Shown piece by piece: positions 27,003 to 36,013 of a stretch of 64,000 bases of DNA (its first letter is position 1; every line of letters begins with the position of its first letter). The stretch is from Thermodesulfovibrio sp. 3907-1M (lineage in GTDB: Bacteria > Nitrospirota > Thermodesulfovibrionia > Thermodesulfovibrionales > Thermodesulfovibrionaceae). The notes below the pieces were generated by a model, which was not told the DNA's origin, searched no databases, and saw only the letters and a list, made by a program, of their open reading frames with translations. Made by a program: the position numbers and the translations under genes. The stretch is taken from positions 1,096,486 to 1,160,485 of the forward strand of contig NZ_CP144373.1 in the NCBI RefSeq assembly GCF_040450955.1. Direction: 5' to 3'.

Positions 27003-27775
27003 CCCAACCTCCTTAGTTCTTTAACAAGCGTGTTAACCTGCTCCTCAGGTGTGCCTTCAAGAATTCTTCTTTCTCCTCTTGGTGGAGGTGCAAATATGTT
27101 TTTAACCATTGTGGGAGAACCTTTAAGTCCTATCCTGTCTTGTTCTGCTTCAATGTCATCAGCATTCCACCTTGGAATTGATGCCTTTTTGGCTGCCATT
27201 TTACCTCTTATTGAAGGTGGGCGGGGATTATTTAATTCTTTTACCACTGTTATCAATGCTGGCAGCTTTATCCATATCTTTTCATAACAGTCATCCATAA
27301 GTCTTTCAACAATCATTTCTGAAGAGCCAATTTTATCAATTTTTCTTACATATGCAACATGAGGAATCTCAAGAAACTCAGCCATTTCAGGTCCTACCTG
27401 AGCAGTATCACCATCAATTGCCTGTTTTCCACAGATTATTAAATCAAAGCCAATTTTTCTTGCAGCCCGTGAAAGGGTATAGGCAGTTGCCCATGTGTCT
27501 GCTCCTGCGAATCGCCTGTCTGTAAGTAAGACCGCATCATCCACGCCCATTGATATAGCTTCCCTTAACACCTCTTCAGCCTGAGGTGGACCCATTGTAA
27601 CAGCTGTAACTTTGCCCGATGTAGCCTCTTTAATCTGCAGGGCAGCTTCAATGGCGTGCAAATCATAGGGATTCATGATGCTTGGAACACCATCTCTTAT
27701 AAGAGTGTTTGTTTTTGGATCAATTTTTACTTCTGTAACATCCGGAACCTGCTTAATGCAGACAATAATTCTCAT
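26993..27775 (-). CDS. etfB: Electron-transfer flavoprotein beta subunit
   Basis: 260 residues from ATG 27775, chosen because GGAGGAG lies 5 bases upstream and MRIIVCIKQVPD is the family N-terminus. The longer frame to 27817 adds 14 unrelated residues. Family motifs: AVTMGPPQAEEVLREAISMG, the nucleotide loop CGKQAIDGDTAQVGP and the C-terminal adenine-binding region. First gene of the etf-fabD-mdh-ndk operon. Confidence 0.95.
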   Translation of the reverse strand: MRIIVCIKQVPDVTEVKIDPKTNTLIRDGVPSIMNPYDLHAIEAALQIKEATSGKVTAVTMGPPQAEEVLREAISMGVDDAVLLTDRRFAGADTWATAYTLSRAARKIGFDLIICGKQAIDGDTAQVGPEMAEFLEIPHVAYVRKIDKIGSSEMIVERLMDDCYEKIWIKLPALITVVKELNNPRPPSIRGKMAAKKASIPRWNADDIEAEQDRIGLKGSPTMVKNIFAPPPRGERRILEGTPEEQVNTLVKELRRLGCL

Positions 27776-27830
27776 TAGCTCCTCCAGCAAATTTTTTATA
27801 GAGAAAACTCTGCACAAGGCTTAAATTAAA

Positions 27831-27860
27831 ATTATACTTTACAATTAAAACCTCTTTCAA
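27831..27860 (-). promoter_or_regulatory. Promoter of etfB-etfA-fabD-mdh-ndk operon
   Basis: On the minus strand TTGAAA (27860-27855), an 18-base spacer and TATAAT (27836-27831), about 56 bases before etfB. It lies immediately downstream of the DUF996 gene, so the etf genes need not depend on that gene's transcript. Confidence 0.6.
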
Positions 27861-27862
27861 AT

Positions 27863-28414
27863 TTATGCCGTGTTTTTTTCTTCATGATGCTCTGGAAGAC
27901 TGAAAAAAGCTATTGCAAGCAGTATCCATCCTACCAAGATTGCAATCGCGCCCAAACCAAAGACTATAACTCCAACAGCACCCCAGAACATGAAAGCACC
28001 TGCAAGCCTGAAAAGATTTATCTGGGTATAATGATGTAAAAGATTAAAACATTGGCGATAGAAATACATACCCACAATGCTTAAGGCATAAACAATAAGG
28101 AATATAAAAATCAACATGAAACCTGAAAATGGTAAGTTCATGCCATGGTAAGAATTACCCATCATCAGTGGTATCATTGAAAACATTCCAAAAATAATTC
28201 CTGTGAGTATTCCTGCTGTGCTAACTAAAAAACCGGTTAAAAACTTGTTAAAGATGTTCTTATCTGAAAAAGCCTGAGCCAGTTTATTCATCGCAATAAA
28301 TAACAAAACAATACCTGCTATACTAAGTAGCCAGCCTATCCAGGGGACAAAACCAAAAATAATAAAAATAGACCCGAGACCTCCTAAAATTTTTTCATTA
28401 CCTGCCTGTGCCAT
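27863..28414 (-). CDS. DUF996-family membrane protein
   Basis: 183 residues with about five membrane helices. A glycine-rich first segment (ILGGLGSIFIIFGFVPWIG) and a soluble loop NKLAQAFSDKNIFNKF are typical of DUF996, a family with no known function. The start ATG has AGGAGG upstream and a TATAAT box on the minus strand at 28449-28444. It is probably a single-gene unit. Confidence 0.8.
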   Translation of the reverse strand: MAQAGNEKILGGLGSIFIIFGFVPWIGWLLSIAGIVLLFIAMNKLAQAFSDKNIFNKFLTGFLVSTAGILTGIIFGMFSMIPLMMGNSYHGMNLPFSGFMLIFIFLIVYALSIVGMYFYRQCFNLLHHYTQINLFRLAGAFMFWGAVGVIVFGLGAIAILVGWILLAIAFFSLPEHHEEKNTA

Positions 28415-28540
28415 TTTTTTCCTCCTAAATAAATTTTTTATACATTATACACGATTTTTTGTTTTATATAAGATTGTCAGGATTAAGCTGAATTGAGTAG
28501 GTTTAGCGTTTTTGGGGTACATCTCTTAATGAGTTAAAAG

Positions 28541-28790
28541 TGGAGGAGATTCCTAGCTTGCGCTCGGAATGACACCTCTTTTCTGTCATTGCGAGCCCGA
28601 CGGAGTCGGGCGTGGCAATCTCTATTACAAGGAGAAGATTCCTCACGGAGTTTACCCTGAGCGTAGCCGAAGGATTTGGAATGACACCTCGGGTTATTAT
28701 CCCGAAGCGAAGCCGAGGGATCTCTCTCCCAGTCCTTTTTTTGTCATTGCGAAGGGCTCAAAGCCAGAGACAATCTCTGCTGTTTAATTC
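28541..28790. repeat. Intergenic repeat locus 2
   Basis: This occupies most of the 430-base gap between the DUF996 gene and ubiB. It contains several modules of the same family as 1171-1510 (GAGATTCCTAGCTTGCGCTC, GGAATGACACC) and a hairpin GCCCGAC-gga-GTCGGGC near 28594-28610. Bases 28563-28622 recur inverted at 40519-40578 with one mismatch. No credible coding sequence is seen. Short open frames here are repeat artefacts. Confidence 0.85.
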
Positions 28791-28824
28791 AATTTCAGGA
28801 AAATCCTTTCAATGGCATCTGCTG

Positions 28825-28833
28825 TGTTATAAT
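28825..28833 (+). promoter_or_regulatory. Extended -10 promoter of ubiB-like gene
   Basis: TGTTATAAT, an extended -10 element (TGn-TATAAT), ends 11 bases before ATG 28845. No good -35 box and no Shine-Dalgarno are visible. Confidence 0.5.
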
Positions 28834-28844
28834 AGTTTCAATAA

Positions 28845-30542
28845 ATGGATTTTTTAAGAATTAAAAAAACCTATTATTCAGCAAAAAGGTTTCAGGAAAT
28901 AATCAATGTCTTTATAAAACATGGATTCGGTCAGATAGTTGATCAGATTCATCTCGGAAGATTCGTAGCTTTAAAGAAAAGAATAAAAAGTTTTGGAAGA
29001 TGGCCCTATTATAAAGCCCCTACTGTTGCTGAAAGATTGAGAATTGCCTTTGAGGAGCTTGGTCCTACTTTTATAAAACTTGGACAACTTCTTTCATCAC
29101 GACCAGACCTTATAAGCATTGCCTATGCAAAGGAATTTAAGAAACTTCAGGATAGGGTTCCTCCATTTGAAACAGAAAAAGTTTACGAAATCATTGAAAA
29201 AGAACTTGGAGTGAGCATTAAAAAAATTTTTGAAACTATTAATCCTGAGCCTCTTGGTTCTGCCTCAATTGCTCAGGTTCATGAAGCAGTGTTAAAAGAT
29301 GGTAAAGAGGTCATTGTAAAGGTGCGACGGCCGGGTATAAAACAACAGATTATGCTTGACCTTACAATACTTCACAGTCTTGCTAAACTTATTGAAAAAC
29401 ATGTTCCTGAAAGTAAAATTTTTGATCCTGTTGGAATTGTTGAACAGTTTTCGCGATCTATTACAAAAGAGCTTGATTTCAAAAGAGAAGCATCCAGTGC
29501 AATAGTTTTCAGGGAAAATTTTAAAGATGACCCAAAGGTTTATATTCCCTATGTCTTCAGAGAGTTGACCACTGAAAAAATTCTTGTTATGGAAAAAGTT
29601 AATGGAATCAGAATAGATGAGGTAGAATTACTTCAAGCAAAAGGATTTGACATTGAAACGCTTTTAAATACCTTAATTGAGATGTATTTTAAGCAGATTT
29701 TTGATTATGGCTTTTTCCACGGTGACCCACATCCTGGTAATATTCTTGTAATGGATAACTCCCGTATAGCGCTCGTTGATTTTGGGATAGTTGAAAGAAT
29801 TGATGAAGAATTCAAAGAAGCTTATGCAAATGTAGCACTGGCAATAATAAATCAGAACACTGACAGATTAATAACAGAGTATCTAAAACTTGGTATTATT
29901 CCTGAGGAGATTGATAAAGAAAAACTCAAAAAAGAACTCAAGGAAGATATAGAAGAAATACTTTTCCCAATTTATACTTACAGAATTGAGGAGATTAAAA
30001 TATCAGAACTTATTGAAGCAATCATGAAAGTAGCATTAAAGCACAGACTGAGATTTCTTCCTGAACTACTATTGATTGACAAAGTTTTAATAATGCTTGA
30101 AGGATTAACAAGACAGCTTTGTCCAAAAATATCTATTATTGAACTACTGAAGCCCTATGCAAAAAAAATCATATCTAAGAGACTGCATCCTGATTTCTAT
30201 CTGAACAAAACTCTTAAAGCATTGAATGAATTTAAAGAAGCTGCTCTGAATATCCCTTTTCAGCTTAAAACACTTCTCAAGAAGGCTGTTAAGGATGAGA
30301 TAACTGTTCGCATGTATCATGTTAATCTTCCTGAATTTATCAAAGATATTGATAAAGCAAGCAATAAGATTGCCTTTGCTCTTATTGTAAGTGCCATGAT
30401 ACTTAGTTCAGCAATAATGCACGCCGCTGAAGTAAAACCTTTAATATATGGAATCTCTCTTTTTGGGCTTATTACAGGAGTATTTGCCTTTTTTCTTGGT
30501 TTGTGGCTGATTATATCAATAATCAGATCGGGAAAGTTGTAA
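28845..30542 (+). CDS. UbiB/ABC1-family atypical kinase
   Basis: 565 residues. Kinase-like family motifs: FIKLGQLLSSRPDLI (KxGQ motif), GSASIAQVHEA (Ala-rich loop), HGDPHPGNILV and the DFG-like VDFGIVE. Two C-terminal membrane helices span about 505-565. UbiB proteins support ubiquinone synthesis in proteobacteria. In a menaquinone organism the role is likely quinone or isoprenoid-lipid homeostasis. The ATG has no Shine-Dalgarno and lies just after the -10 box. Confidence 0.92.
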   Translation: MDFLRIKKTYYSAKRFQEIINVFIKHGFGQIVDQIHLGRFVALKKRIKSFGRWPYYKAPTVAERLRIAFEELGPTFIKLGQLLSSRPDLISIAYAKEFKKLQDRVPPFETEKVYEIIEKELGVSIKKIFETINPEPLGSASIAQVHEAVLKDGKEVIVKVRRPGIKQQIMLDLTILHSLAKLIEKHVPESKIFDPVGIVEQFSRSITKELDFKREASSAIVFRENFKDDPKVYIPYVFRELTTEKILVMEKVNGIRIDEVELLQAKGFDIETLLNTLIEMYFKQIFDYGFFHGDPHPGNILVMDNSRIALVDFGIVERIDEEFKEAYANVALAIINQNTDRLITEYLKLGIIPEEIDKEKLKKELKEDIEEILFPIYTYRIEEIKISELIEAIMKVALKHRLRFLPELLLIDKVLIMLEGLTRQLCPKISIIELLKPYAKKIISKRLHPDFYLNKTLKALNEFKEAALNIPFQLKTLLKKAVKDEITVRMYHVNLPEFIKDIDKASNKIAFALIVSAMILSSAIMHAAEVKPLIYGISLFGLITGVFAFFLGLWLIISIIRSGKL

Positions 30543-30556
30543 TGCAGGAAGTTGTT

Positions 30557-30585
30557 TTGCTGTTAGAAGAATTTTTTGATATAAT
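30557..30585 (+). promoter_or_regulatory. Promoter of lytic transglycosylase gene
   Basis: TTGCTG (30557-30562), a 17-base spacer and TATAAT (30580-30585) preceded by TGA, an extended -10. The ATG at 30591 begins 5 bases after the box, so the transcript would begin at or next to the start codon. Confidence 0.55.
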
Positions 30586-30590
30586 TTAAC

Positions 30591-31262
30591 ATGTTTATAG
30601 TTCTGCAAATAGTGGCATTTTTAATATTTTTAACCTGTAATGCCTTTGCTGATAGAATTTGTGTTAAGATAATTGACGGTGAAAAGGTATACACAAATAT
30701 ATGTGAGAAAAAAATATCTTTGAAAAAATCATACAAACCTCAAAAATTCTCTTCATCAAACAATGTTTCATCAATATCAAAACAGGAGCTTGAAAAGATT
30801 GTTGAGGAAAGATCCATATTTTACGGAATAGACCCCAAGTTAATAAAAGAGATGATAAGGGAGGAAAGCGGTTGGAATCCTAATGCAGTTTCACCAAAGG
30901 GTGCAATGGGAGTAATGCAGCTTATGCCAGGCACAGCAGTTCTTATGGGAGTAAAAGATCCCTTTGATCCCGTGCAAAATATAGATGGTGGAATAAGATA
31001 TATGAAATATCTCCTTGAAAAATTTAATGGCAACTTTCAACTTGCACTTGCTGCTTATAATGCCGGACCTAGTCTTGTTGAGGCTCTTGGAAGAATTCCC
31101 AATATTGCAGAAACACAGAACTATGTAAGAAAAATCTCTTTGAGATACTCTGGAAGTTCTTCACACTATAAAATTAAAAAACCAATTAAAGCTGTTGTGC
31201 TTTCCGACGGAACTGTTATATACACAAACAGGGAGGATCTCTACATATGGACAACGCAATAG
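30591..31262 (+). CDS. Secreted lytic transglycosylase (SLT domain)
   Basis: 223 residues. Signal peptide about 1-20 (cleavage after NAFA). A short Cys-containing segment precedes the Slt catalytic domain (about 62-190), with catalytic Glu92 in REESGWNP and GAMGVMQLMPGTA, then LALAAYNAGP. It cleaves peptidoglycan glycan strands. The C-terminal VVLSDGTVIYTN strand is typical of this DUF4124-like family. It overlaps nadA by 16 bases. Confidence 0.92.
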   Translation: MFIVLQIVAFLIFLTCNAFADRICVKIIDGEKVYTNICEKKISLKKSYKPQKFSSSNNVSSISKQELEKIVEERSIFYGIDPKLIKEMIREESGWNPNAVSPKGAMGVMQLMPGTAVLMGVKDPFDPVQNIDGGIRYMKYLLEKFNGNFQLALAAYNAGPSLVEALGRIPNIAETQNYVRKISLRYSGSSSHYKIKKPIKAVVLSDGTVIYTNREDLYIWTTQ

Positions 31263-32158
31263 TAGAAGAAATAAAAAGGCTAAAAAAACAGAGGAATGCC
31301 ATAATTCTTGCCCATAATTATCAGCGGGAAGAGATACAGGATATTGCCGATTTTGTTGGAGATTCTCTTGAATTAAGCAGACAGGCAGCTCAGGTTCAAT
31401 GTGATGTTATTGTTTTCTGCGGAGTTCATTTTATGGCTGAAACTGCTGCAATACTTAATCCTGACAAAACAGTTCTGCTTCCTGAAATTGAGGCTGGATG
31501 TCCTATGGCAGATACGGTAAATGTCAAAGAACTCAAAGAATGGATAAGAAAATATCCTTCATCACCTGTTGTTTCCTATGTTAACACCACTGCTGAAGTT
31601 AAAGCATTAAGTTACGCATGCTGCACCTCTGCCAATGCTCCTCAGATTGTAAAAGCAGTTCCCTTTGACTCAATTATCTTTGTTCCTGATAAAAACCTGG
31701 CAGACTGGGTAAAGAAACAGGTTCCATATAAGGAAATTATTGCATGGAATGGATTCTGTCCAACTCATCAAATGATAAAAAAGGAAGATGTCATTCAGGC
31801 TAAAAAGGCTCATCAAGATGCTCTGGTAGTTGTTCATCCTGAATGTCGTCCTGAAGTTATTGAGCTTGCTGATCATGTTGCCTCTACGAGTGGAATGGTA
31901 AGGTTTGCAAAGGCATCTCAGGCTAAGGAATTTATAATTGGCACAGAAGTTGGACTTCTTTACAGACTGAAAAAAGAAAATCCTGATAAAAAATTTTATC
32001 CTCTTAAAAGCACAATGATATGCCCAAATATGAAACTCACAACCCTTGAGAGCGTTCTTGCAGCACTAAAAGAAAACAGGTATGTAATTAAAGTTCCTGA
32101 AGATATAAGAATAAAAGCCTATGAAGCAGTTCAGAGAATGTTCACTCTTATGTCTTGA
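31247..32158 (+). CDS. nadA: Quinolinate synthase
   Basis: Condenses iminoaspartate with DHAP to quinolinate in NAD synthesis. 303 residues, short NadA form. The three 4Fe-4S ligands lie in YACCTSANAP, WNGFCPTH and TMICPNMK. AHNYQREEIQDIAD and VHPECRPEV bind substrate. nadB and nadC are not adjacent. Confidence 0.96.
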   Translation: MDNAIVEEIKRLKKQRNAIILAHNYQREEIQDIADFVGDSLELSRQAAQVQCDVIVFCGVHFMAETAAILNPDKTVLLPEIEAGCPMADTVNVKELKEWIRKYPSSPVVSYVNTTAEVKALSYACCTSANAPQIVKAVPFDSIIFVPDKNLADWVKKQVPYKEIIAWNGFCPTHQMIKKEDVIQAKKAHQDALVVVHPECRPEVIELADHVASTSGMVRFAKASQAKEFIIGTEVGLLYRLKKENPDKKFYPLKSTMICPNMKLTTLESVLAALKENRYVIKVPEDIRIKAYEAVQRMFTLMS

Positions 32159-33210
32159 TGCTTAAAGAAATAATAATTGAGAAAATAAAAAAACATGGGC
32201 CAATTCCTTTTGATGAATTCATGGAAATGGCTCTTTATTATCCAGATGTCGGCTATTATACCAGGGCTGATATAAAAATTGGAAAAGAGGGAGACTTTTT
32301 TACAGCATCCCATCTTGGTTCAGTATTCGGCTTTTTATTGAGTAAAGACGTAGAAAACATTTATCAAAAACTTAATTGTCCTCAGGATTTTACAGTGACT
32401 GAATTAGGTCCTGGAATGGGATATCTTGCTAAGGACATTCTTGATGAAGTCTCTATTCCTCTGAAATACAATCTCGTAGAAATAAATCCGTCATTAAGAG
32501 ATTTACAGCAACAAAATCTTAAACAACACTTTGATAAAACTCACTGGGTTAACTCAATTGATGATTTAGACCCATTTACTGGAGTATTTATATGTAACGA
32601 AGTTTTCGATGCTTTACCTGTAAGAGTTTTTGAGATAGATGAATCAAAAGAGGTTATGGAGGTTTATGTAGATTTTAAAGATGATGAATTCATTGAAACT
32701 CTTTTGCCTTGCAGGAAAGATACTCTACAGTATATTAAAGAGTTTGCTCCAGGGGTTTTGAAAATAAAAGGATATCGCTCTGAAGTAAATTTAAAAATGA
32801 AATCTCTCATTGATGCTCTGAGTAAAAAACTGCAAAAAGGCTATCTCCTGATCTTTGATTACGGATACAACTCTCAGGAATACTATCATCCAGACAGGAA
32901 AGGAACATTGCTATGCTATCATAAGCATACAATTAACGAAAATCCCTATATAAACATCGGAAGGCAAGACATAACAGCTCATGTAAATTTTACTGCATTA
33001 AAAAAATGGGCAGAAGAGGCAGGATTTAATTGTGAAGGATATTTTTCCCAGAGTAAATATCTTATTTCCCTATGTAATGAAGCGGTTTTAAAGGAGATTT
33101 ATCAAAAAAATTTAATACAGCTTTTTAAAAGAGTTGTGCTCCCCCAGGGAATGGGGGAGTCACATAAAGTAATAATTTTATCAAAAAATTTAGATTCCCA
33201 TTTTCGTTAA
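32158..33210 (+). CDS. MidA-like SAM-dependent methyltransferase (DUF185)
   Basis: 350 residues. I start at ATG 32158, which overlaps the nadA stop as TGATG. Family features: GPIPFDEFMEMALYYPDVGYY split around residue 25, SAM motif VTELGPGMGYL, ICNEVFDALPV and the C-terminal LPQGMGESHKV. Human NDUFAF7, a relative, methylates an arginine in complex I. The bacterial target is unknown. The last 21 bases overlap the convergent acyl-CoA dehydrogenase gene. Confidence 0.9.
   Translation: MLKEIIIEKIKKHGPIPFDEFMEMALYYPDVGYYTRADIKIGKEGDFFTASHLGSVFGFLLSKDVENIYQKLNCPQDFTVTELGPGMGYLAKDILDEVSIPLKYNLVEINPSLRDLQQQNLKQHFDKTHWVNSIDDLDPFTGVFICNEVFDALPVRVFEIDESKEVMEVYVDFKDDEFIETLLPCRKDTLQYIKEFAPGVLKIKGYRSEVNLKMKSLIDALSKKLQKGYLLIFDYGYNSQEYYHPDRKGTLLCYHKHTINENPYINIGRQDITAHVNFTALKKWAEEAGFNCEGYFSQSKYLISLCNEAVLKEIYQKNLIQLFKRVVLPQGMGESHKVIILSKNLDSHFR
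33139..33159 (-). terminator. Candidate terminator for acyl-CoA dehydrogenase transcript, inside midA-like 3' end
   Basis: Perfect 7-bp stem CTCCCCC (33139-33145) and GGGGGAG (33153-33159), 30 bases after the acyl-CoA dehydrogenase stop. It lies within the conserved PQGMGES codons of the convergent gene. The following T-run is short (CTCTTTT). Confidence 0.35.
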
Positions 33211-34350
33211 CTCTTTTATGATTGCCTGTCCTATAACATTTCTCTGAATCTGATTTGTTCCTTCATATATCTGAAGAATTTTTGCATCGCGCATCATCTT
33301 TTCAACAGGATAGTCCTTCATATATCCTGAGCCACCCATAACCTGAACAGCATCAACTGTCACTTTCATAGCCACATCAGTTGCGAAAGTCTTTGCCATT
33401 GCAGAGGCTTTTGTAATATCCTTTGCTCCGCTGTCAATGTATCTTGCCACAGAGTAAACAAGAGCTCTTGCAGCTTCAATCTGAATTGCCATATCTGCCA
33501 GCATGTGCTGGACTGCCTGAAAACTTATAACAGGCTGACCGAACTGTATTCTCTGCTTAGCAAACTTTGCAGCTTCTTCAAAAGCACCCTGAGCAACACC
33601 AACTCCCTGTGCGCCCACACCAACTCGGCTCTGATCAAGTGTTTTCATAGCAACAATAAATCCCATACCTTCTCTACCGAGCATATTTTCTTTCGGGACT
33701 CTGCAATCCTCAAATATCAACTCTCTTGTTGCTGATGCTCTTATTCCCATTTTATTTTCTTTTTTCCCAAAGCTAAATCCCGGAGTTCCTTTTTCAACTA
33801 TAAATGCTGATGCACCTCTTGGACCTTTAGCTTTATCTGTAAGAGCAATAACTGTATAGATTTCTGCCTCTCCACCGTTAGTTATCCACTGTTTTCTACC
33901 ATTTAGAATGTAGTAATCTCCATCCCTTGTCGCAGTTGTCTGAATTCCTCCTGCATCGCTTCCAGCATTTGGTTCTGTCAGTGCAAAAGCAACAAGGCGC
34001 TTGCCATCTGCTATATCTGGTAAATATTTCTTCTTTTGTTCTTCAGTTCCAAAAAGAAGAATTGGATAAGTTCCAAGAGCATTTGCAGCATAGGTAGTTG
34101 AAACTCCAAGACAGACACGGGATAGTTCTTCCACTACAAGACAGAGCTCAAGAGCTCCTGTTCCCAATCCTCCGTATTCAGCTGGAATAAATACCCTGAA
34201 CATATCAGCCTGAGCTAAAATCTTCATAATCTCCCATGGAAATTCACCAGTTTCATCAAGCTCTGCTCTTACAGGTTTAACATGCTCCTCTGCAATTTGC
34301 CTTGCCAGGTCTTTTATCATTCTTTGTTCTTCAGTTAAAAAATAATCCAC
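33190..34350 (-). CDS. Acyl-CoA dehydrogenase
   Basis: 386-residue flavoenzyme of the short/medium-chain type that hands electrons to Etf. Motifs: FALTEPNAGSDAGG (FAD), QWITNGG, the MGIRASATRELIFEDCRVP region and the C-terminal QIYEGTNQIQRNVIGQ, whose Glu is the catalytic base in butyryl-CoA dehydrogenase. It has 12 bases to the upstream TldD/PmbA-like gene. Probable partner: the EtfAB of 25821-27775. Confidence 0.94.
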   Translation of the reverse strand: MDYFLTEEQRMIKDLARQIAEEHVKPVRAELDETGEFPWEIMKILAQADMFRVFIPAEYGGLGTGALELCLVVEELSRVCLGVSTTYAANALGTYPILLFGTEEQKKKYLPDIADGKRLVAFALTEPNAGSDAGGIQTTATRDGDYYILNGRKQWITNGGEAEIYTVIALTDKAKGPRGASAFIVEKGTPGFSFGKKENKMGIRASATRELIFEDCRVPKENMLGREGMGFIVAMKTLDQSRVGVGAQGVGVAQGAFEEAAKFAKQRIQFGQPVISFQAVQHMLADMAIQIEAARALVYSVARYIDSGAKDITKASAMAKTFATDVAMKVTVDAVQVMGGSGYMKDYPVEKMMRDAKILQIYEGTNQIQRNVIGQAIIKELTKMGI

Positions 34351-34362
34351 CGCTGACCTCCT

Positions 34363-35670
34363 TTAACCGGATATATCTGCACCCTCAACAAGGAGGGTTG
34401 GAGAACCGATGTTTCCAAAGAAATTCAAATCATCTCCTGCTGCTTTAATGTTTTTAAAAAGCTCCTGAACATTACCGGAATATACTGCTTCCTTTACAGG
34501 GTGTTTTAACTCTCCATTTTCTACGTAAATTCCAGAAATACCAACGGAAAAATCTCCACTAACAGGATTTGCTGTGTGCATGCCCATAACTTCTACAATA
34601 TAGATGCCTCTGTCAACCTGTTTTATTAAATTCTCTACACGAGTTCCTGCTGTTTCAATATAAAGATTCGTTGGACCTACTGATACTCCTCTTTCTGTTC
34701 TCACAGCATTGCCAGTAGATGTGGTTCCTGCACGCTGTGCTGTATATGTATTGTGCAAGAGTGATACTAAAACACCATTTTTCACAAGAAATTTTTCTGT
34801 AGTTGGAGAGCCTTCACCATCAAAGGGTGTAGAACCAAATCTTTCAGGAAGCAATCCGTTGTCAATAATATTAAGTTTTTCATTTATAACCATCTGTCCG
34901 AGTTTTTCTGTGAATAAAGACCTACCCATTTGATAGTTTTCTGCAGAAAGAGAATGACTTATAAGTTCAAGAAATTCGGAAGCAACAAAGGGATCTAAAA
35001 CTGCAAAACCATTAAAAGATTTAATTTTTTTTGGATTAAGAAGCATCAAAGCTTTTTCTCCTGCTTCCTTTGCAACTTCTTCAAACTTAATGTTTTTTAA
35101 AAATCTCTCTGCCCTGTAAGCCCAGCCCATCTGTGAGTCATGCTCCTCAGCAATGGCAATTATATGTGCTGTAACAGTGGTAAAAGGCTCATAAACAGAC
35201 AGTCCTTTTGAATTTATTATGCCCTTTTCCTCTATCGTAATATTTATCTCTGCGTTTCTGAGTTTTTTAATTCTTCTGTTAAAAAAAGCAGATTTTTGCA
35301 TATCTATCAGTATCTGAGGCAGGTTTTCTCTTATGGTTATTAATTCTTCGTCAAAGACTTTTATTTTCTTTATTTGTTGTGGTTCTGGAAGATTTAAGAA
35401 TTCGTCCGGTTCAGATATTCTGGCAATTTCAGTTGCCTGCTGCATTGCCTCTGGAATTTTATCCAATGTAGCGCAACTTGACATTCCAGCTTTTTTATCT
35501 TTTATTACTCTTATTGAGAAAAGCTCTTTTATGGCATTCTTTTTTTTATCAATATCTAAATCCTTGCCTTCCACTGAATAAATCTTTCTTCTTAAAAAAT
35601 AAACTTCCCAATCAGCATGAATGTGAGGAATTTTATTTAAAATTGCATTCAATATATGTTGCTGAAGCAT
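34363..35670 (-). CDS. TldD/PmbA-family metallopeptidase-like protein
   Basis: 435 residues from ATG 35670, which has GGGAG about 8 bases upstream. The longer frame adds 8 residues. Family signatures: GWAYRAERF region, LDPFVASEFLELISHSLSA, PFDGEGSPTTEK, the C-terminal VSGDFSVGISGIYVENGEL. TldD and TldE/PmbA usually form a heterodimer. This one is more PmbA-like and no second member is adjacent. It overlaps queD by 38 bases. Confidence 0.87.
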   Translation of the reverse strand: MLQQHILNAILNKIPHIHADWEVYFLRRKIYSVEGKDLDIDKKKNAIKELFSIRVIKDKKAGMSSCATLDKIPEAMQQATEIARISEPDEFLNLPEPQQIKKIKVFDEELITIRENLPQILIDMQKSAFFNRRIKKLRNAEINITIEEKGIINSKGLSVYEPFTTVTAHIIAIAEEHDSQMGWAYRAERFLKNIKFEEVAKEAGEKALMLLNPKKIKSFNGFAVLDPFVASEFLELISHSLSAENYQMGRSLFTEKLGQMVINEKLNIIDNGLLPERFGSTPFDGEGSPTTEKFLVKNGVLVSLLHNTYTAQRAGTTSTGNAVRTERGVSVGPTNLYIETAGTRVENLIKQVDRGIYIVEVMGMHTANPVSGDFSVGISGIYVENGELKHPVKEAVYSGNVQELFKNIKAAGDDLNFFGNIGSPTLLVEGADISG

Positions 35671-36013
35671 GATCGGACTCCCATACAGTAACACTGTAGA
35701 GTTTTACAGGAAGTGTGTTTAATTTGTCTTTCAAAGACATGTATATCCATCTTGCTATATTTTCACTTGAAGGATTTATCTCAGTAAATGGAGGAATCTG
35801 ATTTATAAAAGAATGGTCAAGCCTTGAGATTACCTCTTCAGTAACTCCTTTTAATTCTTTAAAATCAATGGCAATGCCGATTTCATTAAGATTTTCAGCA
35901 ATTACTTCTACTTCAACCTTCCAGTTGTGCCCGTGAATATTCTCACATTTTCCTTTATAGCCTCTTAACTGATGAGCAGCATCAAATTCTGTGATGATTT
36001 TTAGCTTATACAT
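35633..36013 (-). CDS. queD: 6-carboxytetrahydropterin synthase
   Basis: 126 residues, second step of queuosine/7-deazaguanine synthesis. Zinc ligands His14, His27 and His29 (AAHQL; ENIHGHN), catalytic Cys23. LDHSFIN and the C-terminal WESDHASATY are also present. Its start codon shares a base with the hpt stop. Confidence 0.95.
   Translation of the reverse strand: MYKLKIITEFDAAHQLRGYKGKCENIHGHNWKVEVEVIAENLNEIGIAIDFKELKGVTEEVISRLDHSFINQIPPFTEINPSSENIARWIYMSLKDKLNTLPVKLYSVTVWESDHASATYIECNFK

Noticed and set aside
28569-28857. Small plus-strand ORFs in repeat locus 2
   Set aside because: They translate repeats; a near-identical peptide arises from the inverted copy at locus 3, on the opposite strand, so the signal is from DNA repetition.
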